Below, piece by piece: positions 43,102 through 53,411 of a stretch of 64,000 nucleotides of DNA (position 1 is the stretch's first letter; each line of letters starts with the position of its first letter). The notes beneath the pieces are model-generated. The model saw only the letters and a list, made by a program, of their open reading frames with translations. It was not told the DNA's origin and did no database searches. The position numbers and the translations under genes are program-made. The stretch comes from Mycobacteriales bacterium (GTDB taxonomy: Bacteria > Actinomycetota > Actinomycetes > Mycobacteriales > CADCTP01): assembly GCA_035995165.1 (NCBI GenBank), contig DASYKU010000048.1, positions 81,782 through 145,781 of the forward strand. Direction: 5' to 3'.

Positions 43102-44433
43102 CTAGGCGACGCCGCGGTCCGGCAGCACCCGCCAGAGTGCGCGACCGCAGCGGGCCGCGAGCTCGTCCACCTGGGCCGCGGACATGACCAGCGGCGGGCC
43201 GAGCAGGATCAGGTCGCCGTTGCGGCCGTCCGCGCCGCCGGTGGAGGAGTAGACCAGCGCGCCCTCCTCGGCGCAGGCGGCGACGACCTGCTCGGTGATC
43301 CGCCGGTCCCGCGGGAACGGGGCCTGGGTGTCCCGGTCGGCGACGAGCTCGACCCCGCGCAGCATGCCCAGCCCGCGGATGTCACCGACGGCCGGGTGGC
43401 CGGCCAGCTCGGCCCGCAGCACCGCGTCGAGGTGGGCGCCCATGGCCTCGGCCGCGGCGATGAGGTCGCGCTCCCGCAGCACCCGCAGCACCGCCAGCCC
43501 GGCGGCAGCCCCGACCGGGTGGTGGGAGTTGGTGAAGCCGTGCGTGAACCCGCCGGCCACGATCGTGTCGTGGACGGCCCCGGTGCTGGCCGCGAAACCC
43601 AGCGGCCAGTAGCCGGACGAGGCGCCCTTGGCCCCGACGACGAGGTCCGGCCGGACGTCCCAGTGCTCGCAGGCGAACCAGCGACCGGTCCGGCCGAACC
43701 CGGTCATCACCTCGTCCGCGATCAGCAGCACCCCGTACCGCCGGCAGACCTCCGTCACGGCCGGCCAGTAGTCCGCCGGGGGCACGCAGGCGCCCAGCGC
43801 CGCCCCGGCCACCGGCTCGGCGATGAACGCGGCCACCCGGTCGGGGCCGGCTTCCAGGATCGTGCGCTCCAGCTCGGCGGCGTGCCGGGCGCCGCAGCCG
43901 ACCGGGTGGGTGTCCGGGAACGGGCAGCGGTACTCGTACGGGGTGCTCGTGTGCCGCGCCGCGCCGAGCCAGGGCAGGTACGGCGCCCGCAGCCCGGCCC
44001 GACCGGACACGTCCAGCGCCGCCCGGGTGTTGCCGTGGTACGAGCCCTGCCGGGAGACCAGCACGTGCCGGTCCTCCCCCCGGGCCAGGTGATAGGCCCG
44101 GGCCATCTTCATCGCGGTCTCGACCGCCTCGCTGCCGCCCGAGACCGGGTAGACCCGGGCGTCGGCCAGCGGCAGCACGGCGGCCAGCTCGTCCGCGTAC
44201 GCCTCGACCGGGGCCGAGGTGAACGCGGTGCCGTGCACGTACGCGAGCCGCCGGGCCTGGGCCGCGATCGCGTCGGCGACCTCGGCGACGCCGTGCCCGA
44301 TCCCGACCACGACGGCACCGCCGGAGCCGTCCAGGTAGCGGCGGCCGGCGGCGTCCACCACCTCGGCGCCCTCGCCGCGGACCGCCACCGGCAGGTCGGT
44401 ACGGGCCGACCGCGCGAAAACGTGGCTGCTCAA
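43102..44433 (-). CDS. Class III (PLP) aminotransferase, second of the operon
   Basis: A 443-residue omega-amino-acid:pyruvate or 4-aminobutyrate-type aminotransferase. It has the PLP region SGGSEAVETAMKMARAYH, the acidic LLIADEVMTGFGRTG and the Schiff-base lysine in VVGAKGASSGYWPLG. A TTG start at 44433 overlaps the upstream stop (TTGA), so it is coupled. The 884-residue frame spanning both genes is a shadow. Its partner aminotransferase and an aldehyde dehydrogenase suggest catabolism of a diamine, GABA, beta-alanine or another omega-amino acid; the substrate is not settled. Confidence 0.9.
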   Translation of the reverse strand: MSSHVFARSARTDLPVAVRGEGAEVVDAAGRRYLDGSGGAVVVGIGHGVAEVADAIAAQARRLAYVHGTAFTSAPVEAYADELAAVLPLADARVYPVSGGSEAVETAMKMARAYHLARGEDRHVLVSRQGSYHGNTRAALDVSGRAGLRAPYLPWLGAARHTSTPYEYRCPFPDTHPVGCGARHAAELERTILEAGPDRVAAFIAEPVAGAALGACVPPADYWPAVTEVCRRYGVLLIADEVMTGFGRTGRWFACEHWDVRPDLVVGAKGASSGYWPLGFAASTGAVHDTIVAGGFTHGFTNSHHPVGAAAGLAVLRVLRERDLIAAAEAMGAHLDAVLRAELAGHPAVGDIRGLGMLRGVELVADRDTQAPFPRDRRITEQVVAACAEEGALVYSSTGGADGRNGDLILLGPPLVMSAAQVDELAARCGRALWRVLPDRGVA

Positions 44434-45782
44434 CCCGCTGTCTCGACCAGCACCGCGCCGAAGATGTCCAGCGCGGTCTTGGCCTGGTCCAGGCTGACCA
44501 CCAGCGGCGGCGACATCCGGACGGTCGTCTCGCCGCACTCCAGGACCAGCAGCCCCTTCTCGAACGAGCCCTGCTGGGCGGCCTCGGCCTGCTCGGCGGT
44601 CCGGAACTCGACGCCGATCATCAGCCCGATCCCGCGCACGTCGGTGACCAGCCCGGGGAAACGGGTCGGCAGCTCCGCCAGCCGGCCGAGCAGGAAGTCG
44701 CCGACCTCGGTGGCGTGCGCGAGCAGGCCCTCCTCCTGGATGGTCTCCAGCGTCGCCAGCCCGGCCGCGCAGGGCACCGGGCTGCCGCCGTAGGTCGAGC
44801 CGTGCGAGCCGGCGCCCCAGGACTCCATCAGCTCCGCCCGGGCCACGAACGCGCCCAGCGGCAGGCCGGAGGCCAGGCCCTTGGCCGAGATCAGCACGTC
44901 CGGCTCGATCCCGGCGTGCTCGATCGCCCACATCTTGCCGGTCCGGCCCATGCCGGACTGGACCTCGTCGGCAACCAGCAGGATCCCGTGGCGGTCGCAG
45001 AGCTCGCGCAGCCGGACCAGCCACTCGACCGGCGGCACGATGTAGCCGCCCTCGCCCTGGATCGGCTCGAGGAAGACCGCGGCCACCTCGTCCGGCGAGA
45101 CGTGGTGCCGGAACAGCACGTTCTCCAGGTAGTCGAAGGTCTGCTCCGGGTCGTGGCTGCGCTCGCCGGTCTCCGGGTCGCGCTGGGCGAACGCGTACGG
45201 CGCGTGGTAGATGCCGGGGAGCAGCGGCCCGAAACCCTTGTGGTACTTGGCTTTCGAGGCGGTCAGGCTGACCGCGCCGTACGTCCGACCGTGGAAGGCG
45301 CCGTGGAAGGCGATCACGTACGGGCGGCCCGTCGCGTACCGGGCCAGCTTGAGCGCGCCCTCGACGCCCTCGGCGCCGGAGTTGGTGAGGAACGCCCGCT
45401 TCGGGCCGGAGATCGGCGCGACCTCGGCCAGCGCCGCGCACATCCGCGAGTAGATCGGCAGGTAGAAGTCGCTGGCCGAGTAGTGCAGCAGGTTCTCGGC
45501 CTGCTCCCGGACCGCGGCCACCACCCGCGGGTGCGCGTGACCGGTCGAGTTGACCGCGATGCCGGCGTTGAAGTCGAGGAACAGGTTGCCGTCGACGTCC
45601 TCCAGCGCGGCGCCGAAGCCCCGCTGCGGCACCAGCGGGTACGCCCGCGGCAGCGACGGGCTGGTCACGGCCGCGTCGGCGGCGAGCACCTGCCGGGCCA
45701 GCGGCCCGGGCAGCGCGGTGCGCAGGTCCGGGACCGGGCGGGTCGCGTCCCACCACGCGGGAGTCCGGAGGGTCGAGGTCAC
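44430..45782 (-). CDS. Class III (PLP) aminotransferase, first of the operon (GabT/acetylornithine type)
   Basis: A 450-residue enzyme. It shows TNSGAEGVEGALKLARYATG, VAFHGAFHGRTYGAVSLT-like sequence, LLVADEVQSGMGRTGKMW and the PLP lysine in LISAKGLASGLPLG. It resembles 4-aminobutyrate/2-oxoglutarate aminotransferases more than its downstream neighbour does. The GTG start at 45782 overlaps the stop of the aldehyde dehydrogenase gene (GTGA). Two class III aminotransferases in sequence suggest either two substrates or two steps of one pathway. Confidence 0.9.
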   Translation of the reverse strand: MTSTLRTPAWWDATRPVPDLRTALPGPLARQVLAADAAVTSPSLPRAYPLVPQRGFGAALEDVDGNLFLDFNAGIAVNSTGHAHPRVVAAVREQAENLLHYSASDFYLPIYSRMCAALAEVAPISGPKRAFLTNSGAEGVEGALKLARYATGRPYVIAFHGAFHGRTYGAVSLTASKAKYHKGFGPLLPGIYHAPYAFAQRDPETGERSHDPEQTFDYLENVLFRHHVSPDEVAAVFLEPIQGEGGYIVPPVEWLVRLRELCDRHGILLVADEVQSGMGRTGKMWAIEHAGIEPDVLISAKGLASGLPLGAFVARAELMESWGAGSHGSTYGGSPVPCAAGLATLETIQEEGLLAHATEVGDFLLGRLAELPTRFPGLVTDVRGIGLMIGVEFRTAEQAEAAQQGSFEKGLLVLECGETTVRMSPPLVVSLDQAKTALDIFGAVLVETAG

Positions 45783-47326
45783 TGCGTCACCACCGTTCGG
45801 GATTGCTCGCGGAGATACTGCTGGACGTAGTAGAGGCCGCCACCGGCCTTGCCGGCGCTGCCGGAACCCTTCCAGCCGCCGAAGGGCTGGACCCCGGGCC
45901 ACGCGCCGGTGGTCGCCCCGGCCGGGCGGTTGACGTACACCACGCCGGCCTCGATGCCGTCGAGGAACTGCTCGACCTCGGCGTTCTCGGCCGAGAAGAA
46001 GCCCGCGGTCAGGCCGAGGTGCGAGCCGTTCGCCAGCGCGATCGCCTCGTCCAGCGAGTCCACCGCCGCCACGCTCACCAGCGGGACGAACAGCTCGTCG
46101 GTGAACAGCCGGTCGTCGGTGGGCAGGTCCGCGACGACGGTCGGGCGGAGGTAGTAACCGTCGCCCACCGCGGCCTTGCCGCCGGTCACCACCCGGCCGT
46201 TGTTGCGGGCGTGCTCGACCGCGTCGGTGAAGCGCTGCACGGCCGCAGCGTCGATCACCGGGCCCAGGTACGTCTCGCGCGCGGTCGGGTCGCCGACCAC
46301 CAGCGCCTGGGCCTGCTCGGCCAGCGCGGCCAGGAACTCGGCGTGGACCGGGCGCTCGACGTACACCCGGGAGCAGGCCGAGCACTTCTGTCCGGACAGC
46401 CCGAACGCGGACCGGGCCACCCCGAGGGCGGCCGCGGCCACGTCGGCGTGCCGCGACACCACGGTCGGGTTCTTGCCACCCATCTCGGCGACGAGCGGCT
46501 TGGGGAAGTCGGTGCTGAAGCTGCGCTCGATCTGCATGCCGACCTCGTACGAGCCGGTGAAGGTCAGGCCGTCCACGCCGGGGTGGGCCACCAGCGCCTT
46601 GCCGACCTCGTCGCCGCCGGGCAGCAGGTGCACGGCGTCGGCCGGCACGCCCGCCTCGAGCAGGCACTCGTGCAGCTTGGCCGCGCTGAACGTGCCCTGC
46701 GGGCTCGGCTTGATCAGCACGGTGTTGCCGGCCACCAGGGCGGCCGCGGTCGGGCCGGCGGCCAGCGCCATCGGGTAGTTGAACGGCACGATCACGGCCC
46801 ACACGCCGTACGGCCGGAGCACGCTGCTGGTGATCTCGGCGTCCGAGAGCCGCTCCATCGGCACGTCGAAGCCGTTGTTGGCCTCGACCTGGGCGCCGTA
46901 GTACCGGAAGAAGACCGCCGACTCCTCGACGTCGCCGAGCGCCTCCAGCCGGTTCTTGCCGACCTCCATGCTCATCAGCGCGGCCAGCTCGGCCGACCGG
47001 TCGCTGATCAGGTCGGCCGCGCGGCGCAGCACCGCCACCCGTTCCGTCCAGGGCGTGTGCGGCCAGGACGAGGCCTTGGCGGCGGCGACGGCGTCCTCGA
47101 CGTCCGCGGTGGTGGCCTCGTGGGCGGTGCAGAGCCGGACCGAGAGGTCGCCCGGGCTGGTCACGTCGAAGGTCGGGCCGTCCGTCCGCTCCTCGGTCCC
47201 GACCCGGGTCGGGATCGTCGCCCCGAGCCACGACCTGGCGACCTGCAGACCTTCCTCGAACGCGGCGTGCAGATCCTCGTTGTCAGCGGACAACGTCGCG
47301 TACGTGACGCGAATGCGCGAGCCCAT
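45779..47326 (-). CDS. Aldehyde dehydrogenase (succinate-semialdehyde / glutamate-semialdehyde type)
   Basis: A 515-residue NAD(P)-dependent aldehyde dehydrogenase. It has the cofactor region PFNYPMALAAGPTAAALVAG and IKPSPQ, the general-base Glu in VAEMGGKNPTVV, the catalytic Cys in SGQKCSACSRVYV, and FGGWKGSG near the C-terminus. The SGQKCSACSR context resembles the delta-1-pyrroline-5-carboxylate dehydrogenase (RocA/PruA) branch. It opens the operon, followed by two aminotransferases; it would oxidise the semialdehyde that they make. Start ATG 47326. The 112-base upstream region is shared with a divergent membrane protein gene. Confidence 0.92.
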   Translation of the reverse strand: MGSRIRVTYATLSADNEDLHAAFEEGLQVARSWLGATIPTRVGTEERTDGPTFDVTSPGDLSVRLCTAHEATTADVEDAVAAAKASSWPHTPWTERVAVLRRAADLISDRSAELAALMSMEVGKNRLEALGDVEESAVFFRYYGAQVEANNGFDVPMERLSDAEITSSVLRPYGVWAVIVPFNYPMALAAGPTAAALVAGNTVLIKPSPQGTFSAAKLHECLLEAGVPADAVHLLPGGDEVGKALVAHPGVDGLTFTGSYEVGMQIERSFSTDFPKPLVAEMGGKNPTVVSRHADVAAAALGVARSAFGLSGQKCSACSRVYVERPVHAEFLAALAEQAQALVVGDPTARETYLGPVIDAAAVQRFTDAVEHARNNGRVVTGGKAAVGDGYYLRPTVVADLPTDDRLFTDELFVPLVSVAAVDSLDEAIALANGSHLGLTAGFFSAENAEVEQFLDGIEAGVVYVNRPAGATTGAWPGVQPFGGWKGSGSAGKAGGGLYYVQQYLREQSRTVVTQ

Positions 47327-47438
47327 GCGGGACAGCTCCGTTCCTAGGACGACGTCGGCCTGCTCCGTGTATAGGCCACGCCTGGACCCACCGGCAACCG
47401 AGGGGGGTGCGGCCGGCGCCGTGGGGCATGATCCGGCG

Positions 47439-48140
47439 GTGGCGGACAGGCGGATCAGGCAGCAGGAGCGGCGCGGCGAGGCCCGGCTGCCGGCGGCGAT
47501 CGCCGTCCTGGTCGCCGTCGCGCTCTACGCGTTGCTGCCCAACGGGCTCACCCTCGGACCGCGACTGGTCATTCCGGTGCTGGAGCTCGCGCTCCTCGGC
47601 GCCCTGGTCGCCGTGAACCCGGTCCGCATGGACCGGGAGACCCGCTGGTCCCGGCGCCTGTCGCTGTTGCTGGTGTGCCTCGTCGGCGCGACGAACCTGG
47701 TCGCGCTGGTCCAGCTGGTCCGCGATCTGGTCCAGCCGGCCGGCGACAACGGGCCCGAGCTGCTGCTGGCGGCCGGCCAGGTCTGGCTCACCAACGTCAT
47801 CGTCTTCGGCCTCGCGTACTGGGAACTGGACCGCGGCGGGCCGGTCGTGCGCACGCACGCCCGCCGGGAGAGCCTGCCCCGGGCGGACTTCCGCTTCACC
47901 CAGGACGAGGACCGGGACACCACCGTCGAGGTCCGGGCCGGCTCCAGCCAGTACAGCGGCTGGGTGCCCACCTACGTCGACTACCTGTACGTCTCCCTCA
48001 CCAACTCCAGCGCCTTCAGCCCGACCGACACGATGCCGCTGAGCAGCCGGGCCAAGCTGCTCATGGGCATCGAGGCCACCGCCGCCCTGGTCACCTCGGT
48101 CCTCGTCATCGCCCGCGGGATCGGCAGCCTCGGCGGCTGA
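47439..48140 (+). CDS. Multi-pass membrane protein, DUF1345-like
   Basis: A 233-residue protein with about five hydrophobic helices (about residues 15-32, 38-54, 66-88, 95-120 and 208-228). The C-terminal region reads YVDYLYVSLTNSSAFSPTDT and then MPLSSRAKLLMGIEATAALV. This resembles the end of the DUF1345 family and the pore-like region of two-helix potassium channels (the TxxTxFSPTD pattern). Function is unknown. The start is GTG 47439, with an in-frame GTG at 47421 as an alternative. It stands alone. Confidence 0.78.
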   Translation: MADRRIRQQERRGEARLPAAIAVLVAVALYALLPNGLTLGPRLVIPVLELALLGALVAVNPVRMDRETRWSRRLSLLLVCLVGATNLVALVQLVRDLVQPAGDNGPELLLAAGQVWLTNVIVFGLAYWELDRGGPVVRTHARRESLPRADFRFTQDEDRDTTVEVRAGSSQYSGWVPTYVDYLYVSLTNSSAFSPTDTMPLSSRAKLLMGIEATAALVTSVLVIARGIGSLGG

Positions 48141-48214
48141 CCGTCCACACTCGACCGTCCTGATCCGACAGCGGCGTTTGGCCGATCTTCAGGGCGCTCC
48201 GGTCGGATGCCGGC

Positions 48215-48592
48215 ATGAAGCTCCGCATCCTCGCCCTGCTCACCGTCGTGCTCGCGCTGGCCGGCGCCGGGGTCGCCTCCGCCGGGAACAGCGCTGTCGC
48301 CCCGGCCACGAAGAAGGGCGCTCCCGCCGCCGCCGCGGTCACCAACAACCTCGGCGCGTACCGGATCGTGGCCGGGCCCACGTTCCGGCTCCCCCCGTTC
48401 GGGTTCGGCTCGTCGACGGCGACCTGCCCGGCCGGCCTGGTGCCGACGGGCGGCGGCGAGTCGAACTCCTCGGCCGGCAACTTCGTCCTCACCGACTCCT
48501 ACCCGACCGGCGTCAACAGCTGGACCGTGTACGTGAAGAACCAGGCCAACGAGATCCAGAGCTTCACCGCGTACGCGATCTGCGGCAGCTGA
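48215..48592 (+). CDS. Small secreted protein with two-cysteine domain
   Basis: A 125-residue exported protein. The signal peptide is MKLRILALLTVVLALAGAGV-ASA. The mature part ends in a domain with TATCPAGLVPTGGGESNSSA and a final AYAICGS, so two cysteines probably form one disulfide. This CPxGxVPTGGG...AxC pattern is common among actinobacterial exported hypothetical proteins. Function is unknown. Confidence 0.78.
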   Translation: MKLRILALLTVVLALAGAGVASAGNSAVAPATKKGAPAAAAVTNNLGAYRIVAGPTFRLPPFGFGSSTATCPAGLVPTGGGESNSSAGNFVLTDSYPTGVNSWTVYVKNQANEIQSFTAYAICGS

Positions 48593-48793
48593 TCAGCCCA
48601 GGGCCACCGGGAGCAGGCCGCGTGGGGTCTCCGCGGCGCCATCACCTCGCCGCCGCCGTGCAGCGCGATCCGCAGGTTTCGGTCAGGCTCGCGCCGGGCC
48701 GCAGCCGCGGGCGGACCAGCTCGCGATGGTCGCGCCGCACGGGCAGGTAGTACGCGTTCAAGTCGGGAGGGTGGACCTCTTACTTGACCGTGG

Positions 48794-48982
48794 TCAGGAA
48801 AGGTCTTCGGGGTCGGCCTTGGCCGCCTCGGTGTCGCCGGCGGCGCCGTCGGACTCCCGCTCGAAGACGTCGTCGGCCTTCAGGTCGGACGAGGTCTGGC
48901 CGGCGACCTCCCGGACCATCTCCTCGTCGTCGACGCCGTCGCCGGCCGGCTTCGTCGTCCCCGCGTCGTTCGATGCAGTCAT
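48794..48982 (-). CDS. Small acidic protein
   Basis: A 62-residue, Asp/Glu-rich protein (MTASNDAGTTKPAGDGVDDE ... EAAKADPEDLS) with no hydrophobic segment. The start at ATG 48982 follows GGGGA. It is probably intrinsically disordered. No family was recognised. A second short acidic protein gene lies 195 bases upstream on the same strand, so the two could be related in role. Confidence 0.55.
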   Translation of the reverse strand: MTASNDAGTTKPAGDGVDDEEMVREVAGQTSSDLKADDVFERESDGAAGDTEAAKADPEDLS

Positions 48983-49177
48983 GTCCCCGGTCTCTCCGGG
49001 GATCTCCCGGCCAAACCCAGGCGTGCCCGGACCCGCGTCGGGTAGGGGCCCGGCACGGCGGATCAGGGCTACGTGCACCGGCACGTGAAGCAGAAGCCGT
49101 CCAAAGAGGACGCCGAGCACTCGCGCTGGCGCTACTCCCCTGATGAACTGGGGCCACGACCCGCTGAAGAGCTGACC

Positions 49178-49357
49178 TCAGGCCGAGGGGTCGGCGGGGT
49201 CGGCGAGGGGGGCGTCGGCGCCGGCCAGCTCGGCGTAGCGGTCGATCTCCTCCGGCGTCGGGTCGACCGGCACCGACTCGGCGAACTGCTCGGCCCGCTC
49301 GGGGTCGTGCTCGCTCGCCGGTTCGGCGACGCCCGGGTCAGACTGGGGGTTGGTCAT
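49178..49357 (-). CDS. Small acidic protein
   Basis: A 59-residue acidic protein (MTNPQSDPGVAEPASEHDPE, then a short helix EEIDRYAELAGADAPLADPA). The composition is similar to that of the other small protein downstream. It lies directly after menA on the opposite end, with no strong ribosome site. Function is unknown. Confidence 0.5.
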   Translation of the reverse strand: MTNPQSDPGVAEPASEHDPERAEQFAESVPVDPTPEEIDRYAELAGADAPLADPADPSA

Positions 49358-49392
49358 GGTCAACGGCGTACCCAGGGCGGTGCGGGACAATC

Positions 49393-50265
49393 TCAGGCCA
49401 GCGCCAGGCCGATGGCCAGCAAGACCGCGTACGCCAGCTGCAGGCGGCCGGTGTCGCGCAGGACCGGGACGAGGTCGCGGCCCACCGCGCCGCCGGCCAC
49501 GATCCGGGCCGGTCGCAGCGCCAGCGCCGCGGCGGCCAGCGCCAGCAGCGTCCACGGCGTGCCGGTGAACGCCAGCACGACCGCGACCACGAGCGGGACC
49601 GCGACGAGGGTCAGGTAGAGCGTGCGGGTGGTGCGGTCGCCCAGCACGACGGCGAGGGTGCGCTTGCCGGTGACGCTGTCGGTGGGGATGTCGCGCAGGT
49701 TGTTGGCCACCAGCAGCGCGCAGGCCAGCGCCCCGCAGCCGATCCCGGCGGCGGCCGCGGCCCCGGTGACGCGCTCCACCTGGACGTACGCGGTCCCGAC
49801 GGTGGCGACCAGGCCGAAGAAGACGAAGACCGAGATCTCGCCGAGCGCGCGGTACCCGTACGGCCGGGAGCCGCCGGTGTAGAACCAGGCCGCCAGCATC
49901 GCGACCGCGCCGACCACGATCAGCACCCAGGTGGTGAGCGCGGCCAGCACCAGACCGGCGACCGCCGCCACCGCGAACGCGACCGCCGCGGCCCGCTTCA
50001 CCGCCGCCGGGGTGCTCACCCCCGAGCCGACCAGCCGCAGCGGCCCGACCCGCTGGGCGTCGGTGCCGCGGATGCCGTCGCTGTAGTCGTTCGCGTAGTT
50101 GACCGCGACCTGCAGGGCGAGCGCGACGACCAGCGCGAGCAGCGCCCGCCCGGGGCGGACGTCACCGGCCGCGGCGGCGGCGCCGGTCCCGGCGAGCACC
50201 GGCGCGAGCGCGGCCGGCAGCGTGCGCGGCCGCGCGCCCTGGACCCACTGCCCGACCGTCGTCAC
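49393..50265 (-). CDS. menA: 1,4-dihydroxy-2-naphthoate polyprenyltransferase MenA
   Basis: A 290-residue UbiA-family membrane prenyltransferase. The Asp-rich prenyl-diphosphate motif is NYANDYSDGIRGTD, and the second one is NNLRDIPTDSVTGKRTLAVV. About eight helices are present. It attaches the polyprenyl chain to DHNA to give demethylmenaquinone. The GTG start at 50265 overlaps the menE stop (GTGA). The longer frame to 50442 is a shadow of menE. Confidence 0.96.
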   Translation of the reverse strand: MTTVGQWVQGARPRTLPAALAPVLAGTGAAAAAGDVRPGRALLALVVALALQVAVNYANDYSDGIRGTDAQRVGPLRLVGSGVSTPAAVKRAAAVAFAVAAVAGLVLAALTTWVLIVVGAVAMLAAWFYTGGSRPYGYRALGEISVFVFFGLVATVGTAYVQVERVTGAAAAAGIGCGALACALLVANNLRDIPTDSVTGKRTLAVVLGDRTTRTLYLTLVAVPLVVAVVLAFTGTPWTLLALAAAALALRPARIVAGGAVGRDLVPVLRDTGRLQLAYAVLLAIGLALA

Positions 50266-51475
50266 CGCAGCGCCACCCGGTCGAGCTTGCCCGAGGGGAG
50301 CAGCGGCAGCGCGTCGACCACGCGCAGCTCCCGCGGCGCCGCCACCCGGGACACCCGCTCGGCCACCTGCCGCCGCGCCTCCTCCAGCGTCAGCCCGGCC
50401 CCGTCCCGCAGCACCACCACTGCCACCACCCGCTGCCCCCACTCCTCGTCGGCCACGCCGATCACGGCCGCCTCCGCCACCGCCGGATGCTCGGCCAGCG
50501 CCGCCTCCACCGCGGCCGGCGCGACCTTCTCGCCGCCGGTCACCAGCACGTCGTCGGCGCGGCCGAGCACGGTCAGCCGGGCCAGGTCCAGCCGGCCGAC
50601 GTCGCCGGTGATGAACCGGCCGCCGGCGAACGCTTGTGCTGTCAGCTCCGGACGCAACCGGTAGCCGCGGGCCAGGACCGGCCCGCCGAGCCGGATCCGG
50701 TCGGTGGCGTCGAGGTCGACGGTCACGCCGTCCAGGGGCAGGCCGTCGTACACGCAGCCGCCGCAGGTCTCCGACATCCCGTACGTGACGACGAGGTTGA
50801 CGCCGGCCTCGCGGGCGACGGTCAGCAGGGCGGCCGGCGGGGCGGCGCCCCCGAGCAGGACGGCGTCGTACGAGCGGAGTGCGTCCAGCGCCGCCGGCCC
50901 GGCCGCGAGCAGCCGCCGCAGCTGCGTGGGCACCAACGACGTGTACCGCCGACCGGCCCCGAGCGCTTCCGTCGCCGCCACAAAACCCGCCGCGCCGCCC
51001 CCCGAGGCCGCCGCTGCCGCGGAGTCGGGCGCGCGGCCCGGCGCAGAGTCGGGCGCGGGGCCCGGCGCGGAGTCGGGCGCGGGGCCCGGCGCAGAGTCGG
51101 GCGGGCCGGGGTTCACGGGTACCGGCGGGGAGCCGGCGCGCAGCGCGCGCAGGACGACCTGGAGGCCGGCGATGTGGGTGACCGGGAGGGCCAGGGTCCA
51201 GCGCCCGGGCCCGCCGAGCCGGCGCTCGGTCGCGGCCGCGGACGCCTCCAGTGCCGCCGCGCTCAGCAGCACCCCCTTCGGATCGCCGGTGGATCCCGAG
51301 GTCGGCACCACCAGCGCGATCCCGACCTCGACCGGCAGATCCGGGCGCAGGACCGTACGGAGCCGGGAACCCTCGGCGCCGGACGGCAACGGCAGCACCG
51401 CCGGGCCGGTGCCGTCGAGCGCGGCGACGAGCGCGGCGACCAGCTCCGGCCCGTACCGGGCGGGGATCGTGCGCA

Positions 51476-51476
<1 letters not shown>
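50262..51476 (-). CDS. menE: o-Succinylbenzoate-CoA ligase MenE, with repeat insertion
   Basis: A 404-residue acyl-CoA synthetase. The P-loop is PTSGSTGDPKGV, followed by VTYGMSETCGG and TGDVGRLDLARL, with the C-terminal catalytic lysine in PSGKLDRVAL. It activates OSB with CoA. An Ala/Pro/Asp/Ser repeat insert (about residues 125-152) interrupts the N-terminal domain. The start codon overlaps the menB stop by one base (TGATG) and the end overlaps menA. Confidence 0.94.
51022..51105 (-). repeat. In-frame 24-bp minisatellite in menE
   Basis: Three full 24-base units at 51022, 51046 and 51070, plus a partial fourth unit, encode PDSAPGPA-type octapeptides in menE. Family members usually lack this insert. 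It probably forms a flexible loop on the protein surface. Confidence 0.85.
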
Positions 51477-52393
<917 letters not shown>

Positions 52394-52421
52394 GCGCCGA
52401 TGGTAGGGGCAGGATGGAACG

Positions 52422-53411
52422 GTGCCGCGACCGCCCGACCTGCCCGGATGGGCGGAGCTGAGCGCCGGGCTGCACGTCGTCCGGGTGCCGCTGGCGGTCC
52501 CGTTCCGCGGCGTCGACGCGCGCGAGGCGGTACTGCTGCGGGGACCGGCAGGGTGGGGCGAGTTCGCCCCGTTCGTCGAGTACGACGACGCGGAGTCGGC
52601 CCGCTGGCTGGCGGCGGCGGTCGAGGCGGCCTGGACCGGCTGGCCGGCCCCACGACGGTCGGCCGTCCCGGTGAACGCGACCGTGCCCGCGGTGCCGGCC
52701 GCCTCGGTCCCCGCCGTCCTGGCCCGCTTCCCCGGCTGTAGGACGGCGAAGGTGAAGGTCGCCCAGGCCGGTCAGGTGCTCGCCGACGACGTGGCCCGGG
52801 TGGCCGCGGTCCGCGCGGCGCTCGGGCCGGACGGGCGGATCCGGGTGGACGCGAACGCGGCCTGGTCGGTCCCGCAGGCGGTCGTGGCCCTGACCGCGCT
52901 CGCCCCGTACGGGCTGGAGTACGCCGAGCAGCCCTGCGCGAGCGTGCCCGAGCTGGCGGCGCTGCGCCGGGAGCTGGCCGGCGCCGTCCCGATCGCCGCG
53001 GACGAGAGCGTGCGCAAGGCCGCCGACCCGGCGCGGGTCGCGCTGGCCGGGGCGGCCGACGTGGTCGTGCTCAAGGTCGCGCCGATGGGCGGGGTCCGGG
53101 CCGCGCTGGCGGTGGCCGGGTCGTGCGGGCTGCCGGTGGTGGTGTCCAGCGCGCTGGACACCTCGGTCGGGATCGCCGCCGGCGTCGCGCTGGCCGCCGC
53201 CCTGCCCGACCTGCCGTACGCCTGCGGTCTCGGCACCGCCGGCCTCCTCGCGACCGACGTCACCACCGCGCCGCTGCTCCCCCGCGACGGTGCCCTCCCC
53301 GTCCGCCCGGTCGATCCCGACCGGCGGGACGCGCTGGCCGCGGCGCCGGACCGGCAGGTGTGGTGGACCGATCGGCTGCGCCGCTGCCACGCCCTGCTGG
53401 CGGCCCCGTGA
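52422..53411 (+). CDS. menC: o-Succinylbenzoate synthase MenC
   Basis: A 329-residue enolase-superfamily enzyme. Catalytic elements are the KxK of TAKVKVAQ, metal ligands Asp (RVDANAAW), Glu (EYAEQP) and Asp (IAADES), and the second Lys in VVLKVAPMGG. It dehydrates SHCHC to OSB. The GTG start at 52422 follows a poor ribosome site, as is common for genes in close divergent pairs. It ends with a GTGA overlap into menD. Confidence 0.95.
   Translation: MPRPPDLPGWAELSAGLHVVRVPLAVPFRGVDAREAVLLRGPAGWGEFAPFVEYDDAESARWLAAAVEAAWTGWPAPRRSAVPVNATVPAVPAASVPAVLARFPGCRTAKVKVAQAGQVLADDVARVAAVRAALGPDGRIRVDANAAWSVPQAVVALTALAPYGLEYAEQPCASVPELAALRRELAGAVPIAADESVRKAADPARVALAGAADVVVLKVAPMGGVRAALAVAGSCGLPVVVSSALDTSVGIAAGVALAAALPDLPYACGLGTAGLLATDVTTAPLLPRDGALPVRPVDPDRRDALAAAPDRQVWWTDRLRRCHALLAAP

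Noticed and set aside
48593..48793. Minus-strand frame NAYYLPVRRDHRELVRPRLR in the gap after the small secreted protein
   Set aside because: It is short, with no ribosome site or recognisable family; probably non-coding or an unidentifiable relic.
49073..49618. Plus-strand frame MHRHVKQKPSKEDAEHSRWR...
   Set aside because: The first 35 residues look protein-like, but the frame continues antisense through a small acidic gene and menA with no stop, so a real gene end is missing.
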